This document shows, one piece after another, positions 35,098-45,677 of a stretch of 64,000 nt of DNA (positions are counted from its first letter, which is position 1; every line of letters begins with the position of its first letter). The notes beneath the pieces were generated by a model. It was not told the origin of the DNA. It did no database searches and saw only the letters and a list, made by a program, of their open reading frames with translations. The translations under genes were made by a program, and so were the position numbers. Source of the DNA: Aphis gossypii (lineage: Eukaryota; Arthropoda; Insecta; Hemiptera; Aphididae); assembly GCF_020184175.1 (NCBI RefSeq), contig NC_065533.1:64805122-64869121 (forward strand), read 5' to 3'.

Positions 35098-35107
35098 GGT
35101 CAACGTG

Positions 35108-35225
35108 TTAAGCTCTTCATCAGTATTAGTTCTTATATCTTTTAAAGCTAAAACTGTATTTTCAGCCAGGCAAACTGCTGCCATCAAATCAATTTGTTCA
35201 GATTGTAATTGTTTACACAGTTATA
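35108..35225 (-). pseudogene. hAT coding fragment interrupted by piggyBac
   Basis: The minus strand encodes 'IDLMAAVCLAENTVLALKDI' and 'RTNTDEEL', the helical part of a DUF4371-type hAT protein, and is cut at the TTAA. Too short to say more. Confidence 0.5.
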
Positions 35226-35829
35226 AGCCATATGAAAATAAATTCTAAATAAAATTCAACAGTTAGATCGGGTCGTAGGCAGTTGTCTGAAAAATGATAA
35301 GAAGCCGACGACTGATAACAGTTTTAAAAACCAAAAAGCGTTGCCAACCATTACATACAAAAGTCGGCATTTTAGTTGTAATATAAAGATATAAATATTT
35401 AAACATAATGATATATATATAGAACATTTGGTACTGGTCTAGTTGACACCCGCCACATTATAATACATACATTTTGTATTTTCGATAATCAATAATTTAT
35501 ACAAAAATGTACGATTAATAATACATATAATACATTATATATTTATGATTATACAGAACAATTCAAGCGGTCAAAATAAAAATATATAAAAAGTATGGCA
35601 ATATTATATTAATAAATAAAAATAAAAAATAATAATAAAAATCATGCAGGTGGCCAAAATTCTGCTATGTCCAGAATAATTCATACATGAATAAATATTT
35701 AATATTATAATAAAATATAAAAAATAATAATGATAAATTATGAATATAATAAAAAAAAAAAAAGCGGGCAAGTGAGTACCGCTCTGCTGTACATTAGGTG
35801 CCGTATGGATCATTATTATATATTATAGG

Positions 35830-37308
35830 AGTGTTAAATTTGAATCCAATGATAGTTATCATTGTATACGAAAAACGATTCTGAACGAAGATGATTTGTC
35901 AGCCTAGGATATAATTTCTAGTGGTTGGTGAAAAAGGTGGTTTTATGTTTTAATGGCCTGAATACAACAAAATTTAAGTTCTTTTATAATAATTGTAAGT
36001 TAAACTTATGAAAAACCTTGTATTAAATTTTCAACTCTTAGCTACTTATACAAAAATTTTTATGAAATATACCTACAAAATAATTTGCAAATATTCATGG
36101 TTTTGACGAATTTTTGTGAATATTTGAACTTCAAATGCTAATAAAAAAAAATTGTGATTATGTATTCTTATAATTTTTTAATTACTATAGTAATAACTTA
36201 TGAGGAACTTTGCATTAAATTTTCAAGTATTTTGATAGGGCCAAAAAGATTTTATCGACACATAAAAAAACAATTTTCAGAAAAATTGAAAATTTCAGTT
36301 GTCTATAAATAGCTCAAAAAAAGTCAAAATATTTTGAAAATTAAATCACGTAAAGAAAACGCTAATCTTAATAACTGGTAAAATTTTCAAGTATCTACGA
36401 CTTATACTTTTTGAATAATAACAAATATTTAAAACCGTTTGAGGCTAAACCGTTATTTAATGCGGTTTTGTAAAAATTTAAATTTCAAACACTCATAAAA
36501 ATTTTTTGTCTGAATCCGGTAGAGTTTTTTTTACAGATATTTGAAGAAAAATGTATGGAGAACCTTGTACCAAATTTTCAAAACTAAGTTATAAAAGAAA
36601 AAAATTTTATGATTTTTCAACTTCAAAATTACTTGCAAATTTTCGCGTTTTCGACAGATTTCGTAAAAATTTGAACTATAAACGCTTATAAAAAAAAATT
36701 GTGACTAACGATTTTAAATTTTTTTTAGCTACAATAAAAACAACTCATAAGAAACTTTGTATTAAATTTTCAAAACTTTTTGGTCATCCAAAAATTTTTT
36801 ATCGACACTTTAAAAAAAATTTCTCAAAAAAATCGAAAATTTCAGTGGTCTATAAATAACTCAAAAAATGTCAAAATTTTTTGAAAATTTAACTATATAC
36901 AGATACTACTGACATTAACATTTGGTGAAAATTTCAAGTATTTTCAGTGATAAGTTTTTGAATTACAACCATAAAAAAAATCGATTTGGTCAAAAACTGG
37001 TTTTCCGTAAAAATTGCCGTTTTTCCGTCATTTTTTTTTTTTGTTTTTCTCGATTTTTTTGAAAATTGTTGGAAAATATTAACTTTTTACCTCTATAATG
37101 CACCAAGGATATTCACTTTTATATCGGAAACCACCCCCATAGTTTGAAATTGGAGCATTATTTCGACTAGTTATGCTGTACACAGACACAAAAAAAAAAA
37201 AAAAAAAACACATCATTGTAAAATCAATACATTCATCACTTCGTTCAGAATCTAAAAAAAACACACATCATTGTAAAATCAATACATTCTTCACTTCGTT
37301 AGGTTATA
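35830..37308 (+). repeat. Dispersed, internally repetitive element, copy 2
   Basis: Begins near GTTATCATTGTATACGAAAA with GATTCTGAACGAAG at 35877; the same 14-mer is found inverted at about 37240-37253, so it may be a TIR-bearing non-autonomous element. Interior is a set of degenerate repeats of GAAACTTTGTATTAAATTTTC (about 36012, 36201, 36560, 36750). The right end holds two tandem copies of a block of about 58 bp (CATCATTGTAAAATCAATAC). A copy of the interior is at 17560-18540. Confidence 0.6.
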
Positions 37309-37951
37309 TTATGTGTATAATGGCTGGTTTGTTGTATATTATTATAGGCTCGCCAGGAATCAGATTTAATGGTTGATCCAACTCGTTTACGTTCACAAAT
37401 TATTGGCAATAATGTATTTTCCGACCGATCGGGTACACATACGACGAAACACTCATTGGTCTCACGACATATGCTACCAAACACCCATTGCTGTGGCAGA
37501 ATTCGACCAGCATTATTTTTGCGTCTAACAAATAAACTTTCGTCGATCTCGACAATACAACCAACACCTACTATTTTGGAATCACCTTGAGAAATTTTCC
37601 ATACACAAACTTCCCTCATAAAGTTATTCCAATCTACTACAGTAGATTTGCTCATTCCAAATTCACGTTTACAAAAGTCCACTGATGTCAGCTCATGAGC
37701 CCAACCATAAATGAAGTGACCAATAGTTGGCAACTTTAACTTGGCACTTTGTATCCAATTATTGGTCTTGATACCTTTTTCTGCTCGACATATAATCTTA
37801 AATGACATCGCCACCGACCCCTTTGTGTATCCAAAACCATTTCGTGTCCACTGTCGCAAGTCCTAGTCTTATGGATAATATTTTGGTTTTGCAAAAAAAT
37901 TATTGCCGATGAAACATCACGCACGTCACTATAAATTTGTCGGAAATTCAT
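37299..37951 (-). pseudogene. Merlin transposase (ISXO2-like), 3'-truncated
   Basis: ATG at 37951 ('MNFRQIYSDVRD'). An N-terminal zinc-binding region follows ('CDSGHEMVLDTQRGRWRC'), then, after a frameshift near 37785, 'GHFIYGWAHELTSVDFC', the DDE core 'GCIVEIDESLFVRRKNNAG' (first Asp), 'WVFGSICRETNECFV', and 'GSTIKSDSWRAY' (second Asp). The last conserved segment (VNHS...E, third catalytic residue) is replaced by the inserted dispersed repeat, so the enzyme cannot be active. ISXO2-like transposases are shared by bacterial IS1595/IS1016 and eukaryotic Merlin; the eukaryotic context favours Merlin. Confidence 0.75.
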
Positions 37952-38276
37952 TTTTTTTTTTTTGTTCAGATGACAACTGAATAACTGAGGTAGGTACTTC
38001 ATAATGTTATATACGACACCCGCTGTTATACTTATCTAATATATTTAGCCATAGATTTAACCAAACATAATTCTTAAAATATCTAGTTAGAGAATTTCAC
38101 ACAAATACCTAACGTATATGATTTCGTACCTTTTTTATCTGCACTCTGCAGTAGATCAGTATATTATACATTTTATAACATCAAAAATACGAGAGATGTA
38201 GGTAAGTGGTGGGCGTCAACTAAACTTGAGTGGCAGGGGAATTACCTTCCTAGCGTGGGTCAACTAGACCAGTACC

Positions 38277-38407
38277 CTTTTCTGGATTACACAACTTGTT
38301 GAATAATTTTAATTATTTTTCTTTTAATTTTCTCTAAACATTTGTTAAACATGTCGCTTGAACAAGCCACTATTTTGGAATATGGTATGTATTTTGAGAA
38401 TCTAGGA
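38277..38407. other. Short unassigned segment
   Basis: The minus strand can encode 'NKCLEKIKRKIIKIIQQ', a basic helix that could be the edge of an unknown ORF. Not supported further. Confidence 0.25.
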
Positions 38408-39089
38408 CAAAATATCCACGTACAAAATATCCAAACCGAAATATCCAAGGACAAAATATCCAAATGTATCTTTTTATTTAAAATAATTAGGTACATTACA
38501 ATTTACTTTCTAATACAATTACCTCAAATATTAAATTATTTAATTATAAAAAAAATGCCTAGTATAATAATAGTAATAATATCACAAATTATATTGCACA
38601 CATATTAGTCAAATAGTCAAATAATATAAAATAATTTGTTTTTATGAATACAGTACACACAATAAAATAAAATATTAAATAATTTTCTAAAATTATTATT
38701 ATAAATAAAAAAAATGTATAATAAAATAGAAAAGGATCTAGAACTAATCCCGTTTCTATATAATTCTATATCTCCCCCAATCCACCCCTGAGTTGAGTTT
38801 TTAATAAAAGCTCGCCACGCTCAGCTTATGGATCGACGCGCAGTATACATACACTCACCGACGATTAAGATAAAATGTAATAATATATAAAAATAATACT
38901 GTACTTCAACCTGGAAATTTCAAAAAACGCCAAGGCTAGGTATCTTATTGTTTAAATTATCGACATATTTGAGCTAATTGTATTAGAAAGTAAATTGTAA
39001 TGTACCTATTTATTTTCGAAAAAAAGATACATTTGGATATTTTGACCATTGGATATTTCGGTTTGGATATTTTGTACGTGGATATTTTG
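38408..39089. mobile_element. MITE with TIRs of about 110 bp built from ATATCC repeats
   Basis: The left arm (38408 to about 38515) and the right arm (about 38985-39089) are inverted copies. Each starts CAAAATATCCACGTACAAAA, continues TATCCAAACCGAAATATCC, and later reads AAATGTATCTTTTT and GTACATTACAATTTACTTTC. The outer half is a short-period repeat of CAAAATATCCA. The interior has no ORF. It could fold into a long hairpin. No obvious target duplication. Confidence 0.75.
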
Positions 39090-39518
39090 ACCGATTACCG
39101 TATTTTACAACTTCCTTTGATTGCTGAAATTCAACGTTCAACAATTTTTGTTTTAATTGTTAGCTTAACTTGAGCTAGGAAAAGGTTATAAATAAAATGA
39201 GTTTAATTGACAGTAGAAATAACTTAGCTTTCCTCAGTTCATTTGTTAATAATCTATTATTTATTAAAAGCTTATTTTATATTATTTTTCTTGATCAATT
39301 TACATGACTTTAAAATGCTAATTGATATAAACAATTTCATATTTGTTAAATTATTAATTGACATGTGTATTGTGTATAGTTTAGTAAAATAGGTACATAC
39401 ACTGCACATTATGATTAAAGATCAATAAAATTGTTTATTATAATTTAAGAAATTAGAATGAACACAGTTACTGTTTGGGTGATTCACATACTAATTTAAA
39501 ATTTAAATGTTTATTTAG

Positions 39519-40283
39519 ATATTGTAAATCATGATCACAATTATTTTAAAATTCAAGATGAAGCTGGTAAGTAGATTAAATAGTTAATTGCATGTGTTGA
39601 ATCAAACTTATGTAACACATTATTTGTGACTACCCAATAATGACTACATATTTGTAAGGGGTGTACACAATTGTTTATCTGTATATTTGATAGTAGAACC
39701 TCAAGAACAAGTACCCGCTGTTCTTTCTACGCCGAATATCCAGCCACATTGTTACACCATAGTTCCAGGTATACAAAGAACCACAGAAATAATTCGTGAT
39801 AATTTAGGTTTCATGTATTATAAGAACAAAAGTACTCAAAGTCTCTGGCTATTTTATTGAAAAGTGTATGGAAAGACATAGTTGTGAGATGTGTTTAAAT
39901 TATATTACAAATCAAAACCAACTAGATCAATCACTTTTATTTATATTTTTTAAAGCATATACAAATAATGAAGTTAATTCAACTGATTCCACTTTTGGAA
40001 AATTAAATGTACCAACCGATCAGTTTCTAAGTTATATAAATAATTTATATATATTATTTATTACAATTTTCCTTTATTAGCAGTAGAAGACAATGTTGGG
40101 AAAAAACTTAAAAATTTATTAGACAATGTGCCTTTAAATCATCCTTGTCCTAATTTTGATATTGAATTTCTTAAAAAACTATATATTCGTTTAAGAATAT
40201 TTCATACAATTAAAAACTTAAATAAAACTATGTTATCGACAACTAGAAAAAACCGAAAATTGGGTATTTTATCCCACCTTTAA
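39519..40283 (+). pseudogene. P-like (THAP9-type) transposase, C-terminal remnant
   Basis: A short exon ending 'FKIQDEA' with a GTAAGT donor at about 39567, then 'EQVPAVLSTPNIQPHCYT', then after a shift 'VSGYFIEKCMERHSCEMC' (39836-39895), 'LLFIFFKAYTNN', and 'NVGKKLKNLLDNVP' to 'TRKNRKLGILSHL' and TAA at 40281-40283. This is the C-terminal region of P/THAP9 transposases ('GY..R......C..C'). It is on the opposite strand from, and not a duplicate of, the P-like element at 25156-30525. Stops and shifts make it inactive. Confidence 0.65.
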
Positions 40284-40915
40284 TGTATATCATATTTTTA
40301 TTAATTTATATAATTGTATATATTATAATAAATAATAAACAGTAACACATGATGAGTATTGTCAGAAATTATATTGTATTTTAATTGTAATATTTATGTA
40401 TTTATGTATTATATGATTATACCTATGTATTGATTTATAATTTTTTATTTTGTGATATTTTATTAATAATTGCATTTATGTTAATGTTCAAATAAATCAC
40501 ATACACACAAAATTTGTATGTTTATTACTCAATGAATTATGTGTTCTATTGCATAGTACATTTTAAAATTTTATATTTACTGAACTTGTTATTAAAGACA
40601 ATTATTAATTATGGTAATTGTTCAATACGTGATCTACCAAACAACGTGAAACATGGTGACTTATTGGGTAATTACTTGTAATATAAAACAAAAACACAAT
40701 TTATATTTAAGTAACATTTGAAAATACGCGGTACCTACCTTATAAAGAATATTACTACCGTTTCATGATGGAATAAAATGTTACTAACTTCCTACTGTAC
40801 CTCAAATGAAATGGCTGACTGATTTCATTATTTTCCTATGCTGCCCATGTAATTTGTTATCAGTGTCCATTCTGTTTTATTCTGTGATTATAGTACAGTA
40901 CAGTACGGGTAAGAC
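40284..40915. other. AT-rich spacer
   Basis: No gene recognised. The end (about 40860-40915) probably includes an intron acceptor of the YqaJ gene. Confidence 0.4.
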
Positions 40916-41302
40916 ATGGAGTATATTGCTAAATTAAAATTTGAAGAAATTTCAGGGTATAATGTAAAAAGGTATGGATTGTTTATTGATAAAGAATACC
41001 CATATTTTGCTGTTAGTCCAGATTTGTATATCTTTATAACTTATGTAAGACATAAATAGATAATGTTCTAGAAAGTCGACTATACCTATGAGTATAAATA
41101 ATATATGGTCGAGTGGGAGTGTTATTTAGATCACCAAAATTTTTTTTTTTTTTTAATTTTTATTTGAAATAAACAATCTGTACAATTTGCACAATAAGCT
41201 TATATGATAATAGTACATGATACGTGACAGGCGTGATTTAAGCAGCCACCCATTAGTGACTCTTGACTAATTGATTAATTGTTTTAATTAATTTTTATAC
41301 AA

Positions 41303-44068
41303 TTACAATTTATATATATATTTTTTTTTTTTTTTTTGACAGACGTTAGACATTAAAGTTTTGTAATAATTCGCGACACAACTTCCTTTTTTTAGTCTGC
41401 GGTTAGGATTTCCAGGTAATGTAAGGATAGAAAGATCGTTTATGAGAGGGTTAGGGTGTGAATGGAGTCGTTTGTGGAAACGAGTGTAAAAAATGCGTGC
41501 TTCCTCAACTATTGTTCTCATATGGAGATCGTTATGCAGAGTATAGTTAGAAATATAGGGTGGGGCATTGGATAATCGTCGAAGTGATATATTTTGGAAC
41601 GTTTGAATTCTATTAGTGTTAGATATTTTTGCTGAACCCCATAGTTGTAGTCCATACGTCCAGACTGGTTTAAGAAGCGCTTTGTAGATTGTAAGTTTGG
41701 TATTTAGAGTGGAGTACTTATTTTTAGTTAAAAGAGGTCTAAGCATTCGCAAACGATTATTTAAGGTTATTCTTTTGGTTTGAAGGTGTTTCTTCCATGT
41801 CAATCTTTTATCAAGGATTAATCCTAAGTATTTGGCTGTGTCAGAAGTGGGAATTGGTACGTTGTTAAGGGTAATGTTTGGGCATGTTCCTTGTTTTAGT
41901 GTGAATGTTGTGTGCTGAGATTTATTTTGGTTAATTTTAACTCGCCATTTTCCATACCACTCAGACAAGAGGTTAAGATGCAATTGCAAATTTAATGAGG
42001 CAGCTAAGGGATCTTTGTTTATGGATAAAATAACTTTGTCGTCGGCGTAATCGGCTACGATGGTTTGTTGCATGGAAGGTTGATCAGCTACATAAATGTT
42101 AAAGAGGAAGGGGGAGAGTATGCCGCCTTGTGGAGCACCCGCTTTAATTGGTGCAATGCCTGATGTTGAAGAATTGAATTGAACTTGAAAGTGTCTATCA
42201 GTTAAGTATGATTTAATCAATAGGAATAAGGCAGAGGGGAGAATTTTTTTTAGTTTAAATTGTAAGCCCTCATGCCAGACACGATCGAAGGCTTGTGATA
42301 CGTCTAAGAAAACGCAAGAGCAATAAAGTTTTTTTTCCAGAGTTGTAGAAATGGCATCAACAACTCGGTGAGCTTGATGTATCGTGCTGTGAGAGTTGCG
42401 GAACCCAAACTGAGAATTTGGGAGTATGTTGTTGGAGGTAATATGCGGTGATAGACGTTTTAAGATAAGTCTTTCCAGAATTTTTGAGAGGAAGGGCAAG
42501 AGGCTAATAGGTCTGAATGAAGTAGGAGTGTCGAGAGGTTTGTCAGGCTTAGGAAAAAGAATTATTTTGGAGAATTTCCATAAGATTGGAAAATAAGACA
42601 ATCTAAGAATAGCATTAAATATATAAGTTAATAGAACTATAGCTTTTTTGGGAAGGCATCTCGCCACTTCGGCTGTAACGAGATCAAACCCAGGAGATTT
42701 TCTTAGTGAATATTTTTGTATTGTTTGTTTAATTTCATTAGGGGTAAAGAATTTTTCTGGAGGACTAATAGGAAGAGGAATGTTTAAAAAATTAGTAACC
42801 TCATTAATCTGTTGTGGTAAGAATATATCATGATGTGGTTGAAACGTTTCTTGTAGATGCGTTTTGAATAATTCAGCTTTATCTAAGTCTGAAAAGGCAT
42901 ATGAATTATCAGGTTTAATTAATGGGATTGAGGGAGTTTTATATTGAAGTATTTTTTTTGTTTCTTTCCATAAGCTACCATCTAAAGAAGAGAGACTTGT
43001 TAGTTTTTGTTCGAAGATATTACCTTTTAGCTTAGCTAGGGTCTTTTTTAAATAGTTAGCTAGCCTATTATATGAACTTTTATGAGAAGGAAGCCGTGTG
43101 TGTTGATAGAGTGCTCTCGCCCTTCGCTTTTCTACAATTATTGAACGGACTTGTTCAGAGAGAAATGGGTTATTGTGAGAATAGGTCTTTGAGTTACTTA
43201 TGGTGTTCGATAAGCTAGCCGCCGAGTGGATAAGGGTAGTTAGGTTATTAACTGCTTCATCGATGTCTTGTTCTGATTTTAGCTTAATTTTTAGATTAAT
43301 GTTTTCATTTACTATATTGTGAAATTTATGACGATCAGTCATCGGTGAAAAAAGAGAAGGTCTATCGTTGAGTGACTGAGGTGAAGCATTGATAATTAGG
43401 ATAACGGACGAATGGTCGGAGTTTAAATCAAGACTATTGTTTACCGTACAATATAAATTACTGGGAATTTTAGCGACAAATATATCTAAAATATCTGGCT
43501 TTTTCCTTAAGGAAGTAGGCCAGTAGGTTGGTTCAGGGGGAGAAAAAATTTTATATTTGTTTATATTAACCAGGTTATAGAGTAGGTTGCCGCGAGGATT
43601 GGTTACACGGCATCCCCAGCTCTGGTGTTTGGAGTTGTAGTCACCGCCTATTATAAAATTTGTGGGCATAATGTTAAAGTAGTTGGTTAGATCTGCATTG
43701 GATAAATTGTGTCTAGGAGGACTGTAGATAGCAGCGATAGCAAAAGGTATATTATTTAATGTAATTGAGATGGCACAAGATTGAATATAATCCTGAGAGA
43801 AATTAGTAAGTGGGTGGAATTTTAGTTTAGATTTTATAAGTATAGCTACACCACCATGAGCTGTACCATCTGGGTGGTTAGATTTAAGTAATATATAACC
43901 CGGAATAGAAATGTAAGAGTACTTGGTAAAATGGGTTTCCGTGATTAAGGCAATGTCAATGCGTTTATCGTATAGCACACTTTGTAATTCGTTAACATGA
44001 TTTTTTAGACCGTTAGCGTTAAATAATATGATTGACAGAGATTGATTTGTGTAAGGACTGTGATTCAT
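41303..44068 (-). CDS. LINE ORF2: AP endonuclease-reverse transcriptase
   Basis: 921 codons from a true ATG at 44068. N-terminal APE-type endonuclease: 'LFNANGLKNH' near residue 15, 'LITETHF', 'AIYSPPRHN', 'IIGGDYNSKHQSWG' and 'NSDHSSVIL' supply the expected Asn, Glu, Asp and His. Reverse transcriptase from about residue 430: 'FRPISLLPFLSKILERLI', 'NSQFGFRNSHST', 'VFLDVSQAFDRVWHEGL', 'GAPQGGILSPFLFNIYVADQ', and the catalytic 'VADYADDKVILS'. A C-terminal thumb/connection follows. It nicks target DNA and primes reverse transcription of the LINE RNA. The start overlaps the ORF1 stop as ATGA, suggesting translation by termination-reinitiation. No interruption seen. Confidence 0.93.
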   Translation of the reverse strand: MNHSPYTNQSLSIILFNANGLKNHVNELQSVLYDKRIDIALITETHFTKYSYISIPGYILLKSNHPDGTAHGGVAILIKSKLKFHPLTNFSQDYIQSCAISITLNNIPFAIAAIYSPPRHNLSNADLTNYFNIMPTNFIIGGDYNSKHQSWGCRVTNPRGNLLYNLVNINKYKIFSPPEPTYWPTSLRKKPDILDIFVAKIPSNLYCTVNNSLDLNSDHSSVILIINASPQSLNDRPSLFSPMTDRHKFHNIVNENINLKIKLKSEQDIDEAVNNLTTLIHSAASLSNTISNSKTYSHNNPFLSEQVRSIIVEKRRARALYQHTRLPSHKSSYNRLANYLKKTLAKLKGNIFEQKLTSLSSLDGSLWKETKKILQYKTPSIPLIKPDNSYAFSDLDKAELFKTHLQETFQPHHDIFLPQQINEVTNFLNIPLPISPPEKFFTPNEIKQTIQKYSLRKSPGFDLVTAEVARCLPKKAIVLLTYIFNAILRLSYFPILWKFSKIILFPKPDKPLDTPTSFRPISLLPFLSKILERLILKRLSPHITSNNILPNSQFGFRNSHSTIHQAHRVVDAISTTLEKKLYCSCVFLDVSQAFDRVWHEGLQFKLKKILPSALFLLIKSYLTDRHFQVQFNSSTSGIAPIKAGAPQGGILSPFLFNIYVADQPSMQQTIVADYADDKVILSINKDPLAASLNLQLHLNLLSEWYGKWRVKINQNKSQHTTFTLKQGTCPNITLNNVPIPTSDTAKYLGLILDKRLTWKKHLQTKRITLNNRLRMLRPLLTKNKYSTLNTKLTIYKALLKPVWTYGLQLWGSAKISNTNRIQTFQNISLRRLSNAPPYISNYTLHNDLHMRTIVEEARIFYTRFHKRLHSHPNPLINDLSILTLPGNPNRRLKKGSCVANYYKTLMSNVCQKKKKKYIYKL

Positions 44069-45381
44069 TTCTTTTGATTTAGAAGGGATGAAATTACTTG
44101 TGTTAGGAGTGAGATTAGAGGGTTGACAAGAGATTTAAGCTCGTCAATGAAGGATGTAAGGACTTTGGTTATATCTGGAGAGGGTGGAGGTGGTGATTGG
44201 AACGATTGATTGGAAGTGGCCTGAGCGTATGTATATGAAGAGTTGGGTACATTTTTATTAGTCGATGGAGGTAATGGGTGGCTTGATTTTACATTCAAAT
44301 TATTAGAATTAGACTTTATAGTATCATGTAAAAATTTACTTTTTGTATTAGTTGATTTTCGATGTTGTAGTTCCTTATAGACGGTGCATCCACGATAATT
44401 GGCCGGATGGTCCCCTGAGCATAATACACATTTGGCGGGTGTGTCACGAGGTTTGATGCATTCTGAGGAAGGATGATTGGCACTGCAACGAACACAGCGG
44501 GCAGGATATCCACAGTAAGTTCTTGTGTGGCCGTATTCTTGGCAATTAAGACATTGACTTATTATTTTGGCTTTGTAGGGTTCTTCGACTTTGACTTTCG
44601 TGTGCAGTAAGGAGGAAAGTTTGAAGATATCATTCGAGTAGTCGGTTGGTTCGAGGTCAATAAAGAATAGGGGTAGTGGGGATTTGGTTGTCTTGTGAAG
44701 GACGTTGGTGACCTTCCTCACCTCAAATAGGCGCAGCTCAAGTTCGCTTTTAATCTCATCTGTGGATGTGGACGGGTGTAAATTCCGTATAATGACTCGA
44801 GTAGGTTTGTCTTCCTTTAATTGATATGTATGAAATTGGGCTTCCTCGGTCTTTAAGAAGTGAATCAGAGTTCTGTAAGATACTGGATTAGCAGTTTGAA
44901 TTTTTAGGCATTCTGATGAGGACTTGCAGAAAAAGTTATCTACCCCAATTAGTTCTATTAAAGATGTGCATAGGTCTGAGAAATTTATTATTCCTTTCAC
45001 GAAAATTGGTGGGGGTGGTTTGATTTGGTCTATAATGATATTTGGGTTTTCTTCTGTGGAGTTATCAGGGGGAGCGTTATCACTAACGTTAGGTGTTAAT
45101 ACGCTGAAGCGATTTGTAGTAACGAATAACTTTTTTTTATTCTTATTCACATTTGAATTTGGAGAGAGACCCGGAGAGCTCAGGTTGGAGGAAGTTGACA
45201 GATTCCTTTTGTTGGTCTTTGTTGTCCAGCCATTATTTGAGGAGTCGAAATCAAATGCCGAGTCGTTATTGTTAGTCGATTTGCTAGGGCGAGCTACCTG
45301 TATAGTGGTATTGGTTTGACTAGAATTATTTATACCTGCTTTGTTCAGTGAAGCATTAGAAGTATTCTGATTTTTCGTCAT
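44065..45381 (-). CDS. LINE ORF1: Gag-like nucleic-acid-binding protein
   Basis: First ATG at 45381 ('MTKNQNTSNASLN'), 438 residues, ending at the TGA shared with the ORF2 ATG. Low-complexity Asn/Ser-rich N-terminus, then an RRM/PRE_C2HC-like domain ('RVIIRNLHPSTSTDEIKSEL'), then three CCHC-type knuckles starting 'CLNCQEYGHTRTYC', 'CVRCSANHPSSEC' and 'CVLCSGDHPANYRGC', and a C-terminal proline-rich tail. This is the arrangement of Jockey-clade ORF1 proteins, which coat LINE RNA and act as chaperones. Intact. Confidence 0.92.
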   Translation of the reverse strand: MTKNQNTSNASLNKAGINNSSQTNTTIQVARPSKSTNNNDSAFDFDSSNNGWTTKTNKRNLSTSSNLSSPGLSPNSNVNKNKKKLFVTTNRFSVLTPNVSDNAPPDNSTEENPNIIIDQIKPPPPIFVKGIINFSDLCTSLIELIGVDNFFCKSSSECLKIQTANPVSYRTLIHFLKTEEAQFHTYQLKEDKPTRVIIRNLHPSTSTDEIKSELELRLFEVRKVTNVLHKTTKSPLPLFFIDLEPTDYSNDIFKLSSLLHTKVKVEEPYKAKIISQCLNCQEYGHTRTYCGYPARCVRCSANHPSSECIKPRDTPAKCVLCSGDHPANYRGCTVYKELQHRKSTNTKSKFLHDTIKSNSNNLNVKSSHPLPPSTNKNVPNSSYTYAQATSNQSFQSPPPPSPDITKVLTSFIDELKSLVNPLISLLTQVISSLLNQKK

Positions 45382-45677
45382 AGTGATTGAGAGCAAAGGT
45401 CGAGTGGCGCTGTTCGAGGCAGCGATAACGCGACGACAACGATTGCGCGACGACTTAATTAACTCACTTATTAATTACGTTACAACTTAATTTTTGAAAA
45501 GCACGAGTATCGGCGTACTTACAGGTTTGACTTTATTTAGTTTGGATTCGGTTCGACGATAGCAATTTTTGCGAATTAATTTTTACAAAATCGGTTGCGA
45601 AGAACGAAAACGATAACGCATTATTATAGAGAGAAAAAAAAAAAGACGTGCGTGTCGTGCGAGGTACGAACCGGGAA
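45382..45677 (-). promoter_or_regulatory. LINE 5' UTR / internal promoter region
   Basis: About 296 bp between the target duplication and ORF1, clearly GC- and CpG-richer than its surroundings ('CGACGACAACGATTGCGCG' region). Jockey elements are transcribed from an internal, TATA-less promoter in this position. Exact elements not identified. Confidence 0.5.

Larger units (their letters stand above)
32224..35107 (+). mobile_element. piggyBac transposon, near-intact
   Basis: Bounded by TTAA at 32220-32223 and 35108-35111. Ends CACGTTGACTGCC on the left and the inverse of CACGTTGACCACC on the right. Length 2884 bp, within the usual piggyBac size. Encodes one spliced transposase. Subterminal zones carry several copies of a GC palindrome. 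It landed in a minus-strand hAT coding fragment: 'DEEL' is read up to the right TTAA, and the reading resumes left of the left TTAA. Confidence 0.9.
35430..38276 (-). mobile_element. Merlin (ISXO2-like/IS1016) DNA transposon, interrupted
   Basis: Left end GGTACTGGTCTAGTTGAC then ACCCGCC. The right end is its reverse complement, with GGTACTGGTCTAGTTGAC then CCACGC. A second related block lies inside the right end (about 38206-38230). Encodes an ISXO2-like transposase on the minus strand whose 3' part is displaced by a dispersed repeat. Flanks show no clear 8-9-bp duplication. Length 2847 bp including the inserted repeat. Confidence 0.68.
41142..45677 (-). mobile_element. Jockey-clade LINE, full length, both ORFs open
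   Basis: A perfect 15-bp target duplication TAGATCACCAAAATT flanks it at 41127-41141 and 45678-45692. The poly(A) tail (poly-T at 41142-41154 on plus) abuts the left copy, so the element lies on the minus strand with its 5' end at 45677. 4536 bp, containing a 5' UTR, ORF1, ORF2 overlapping by ATGA, and a short 3' UTR. Intact frames and perfect duplication indicate a recent insertion. Confidence 0.93.

Noticed and set aside
37299..37951. ISXO2-like transposase as evidence of bacterial DNA
   Set aside because: Inverted ends, eukaryotic neighbours and the Merlin family explain it without contamination or transfer.
42648..42833. Plus-strand ORFs inside the LINE (also 44924-45319)
   Set aside because: Antisense shadows of the intact ORF1 and ORF2.
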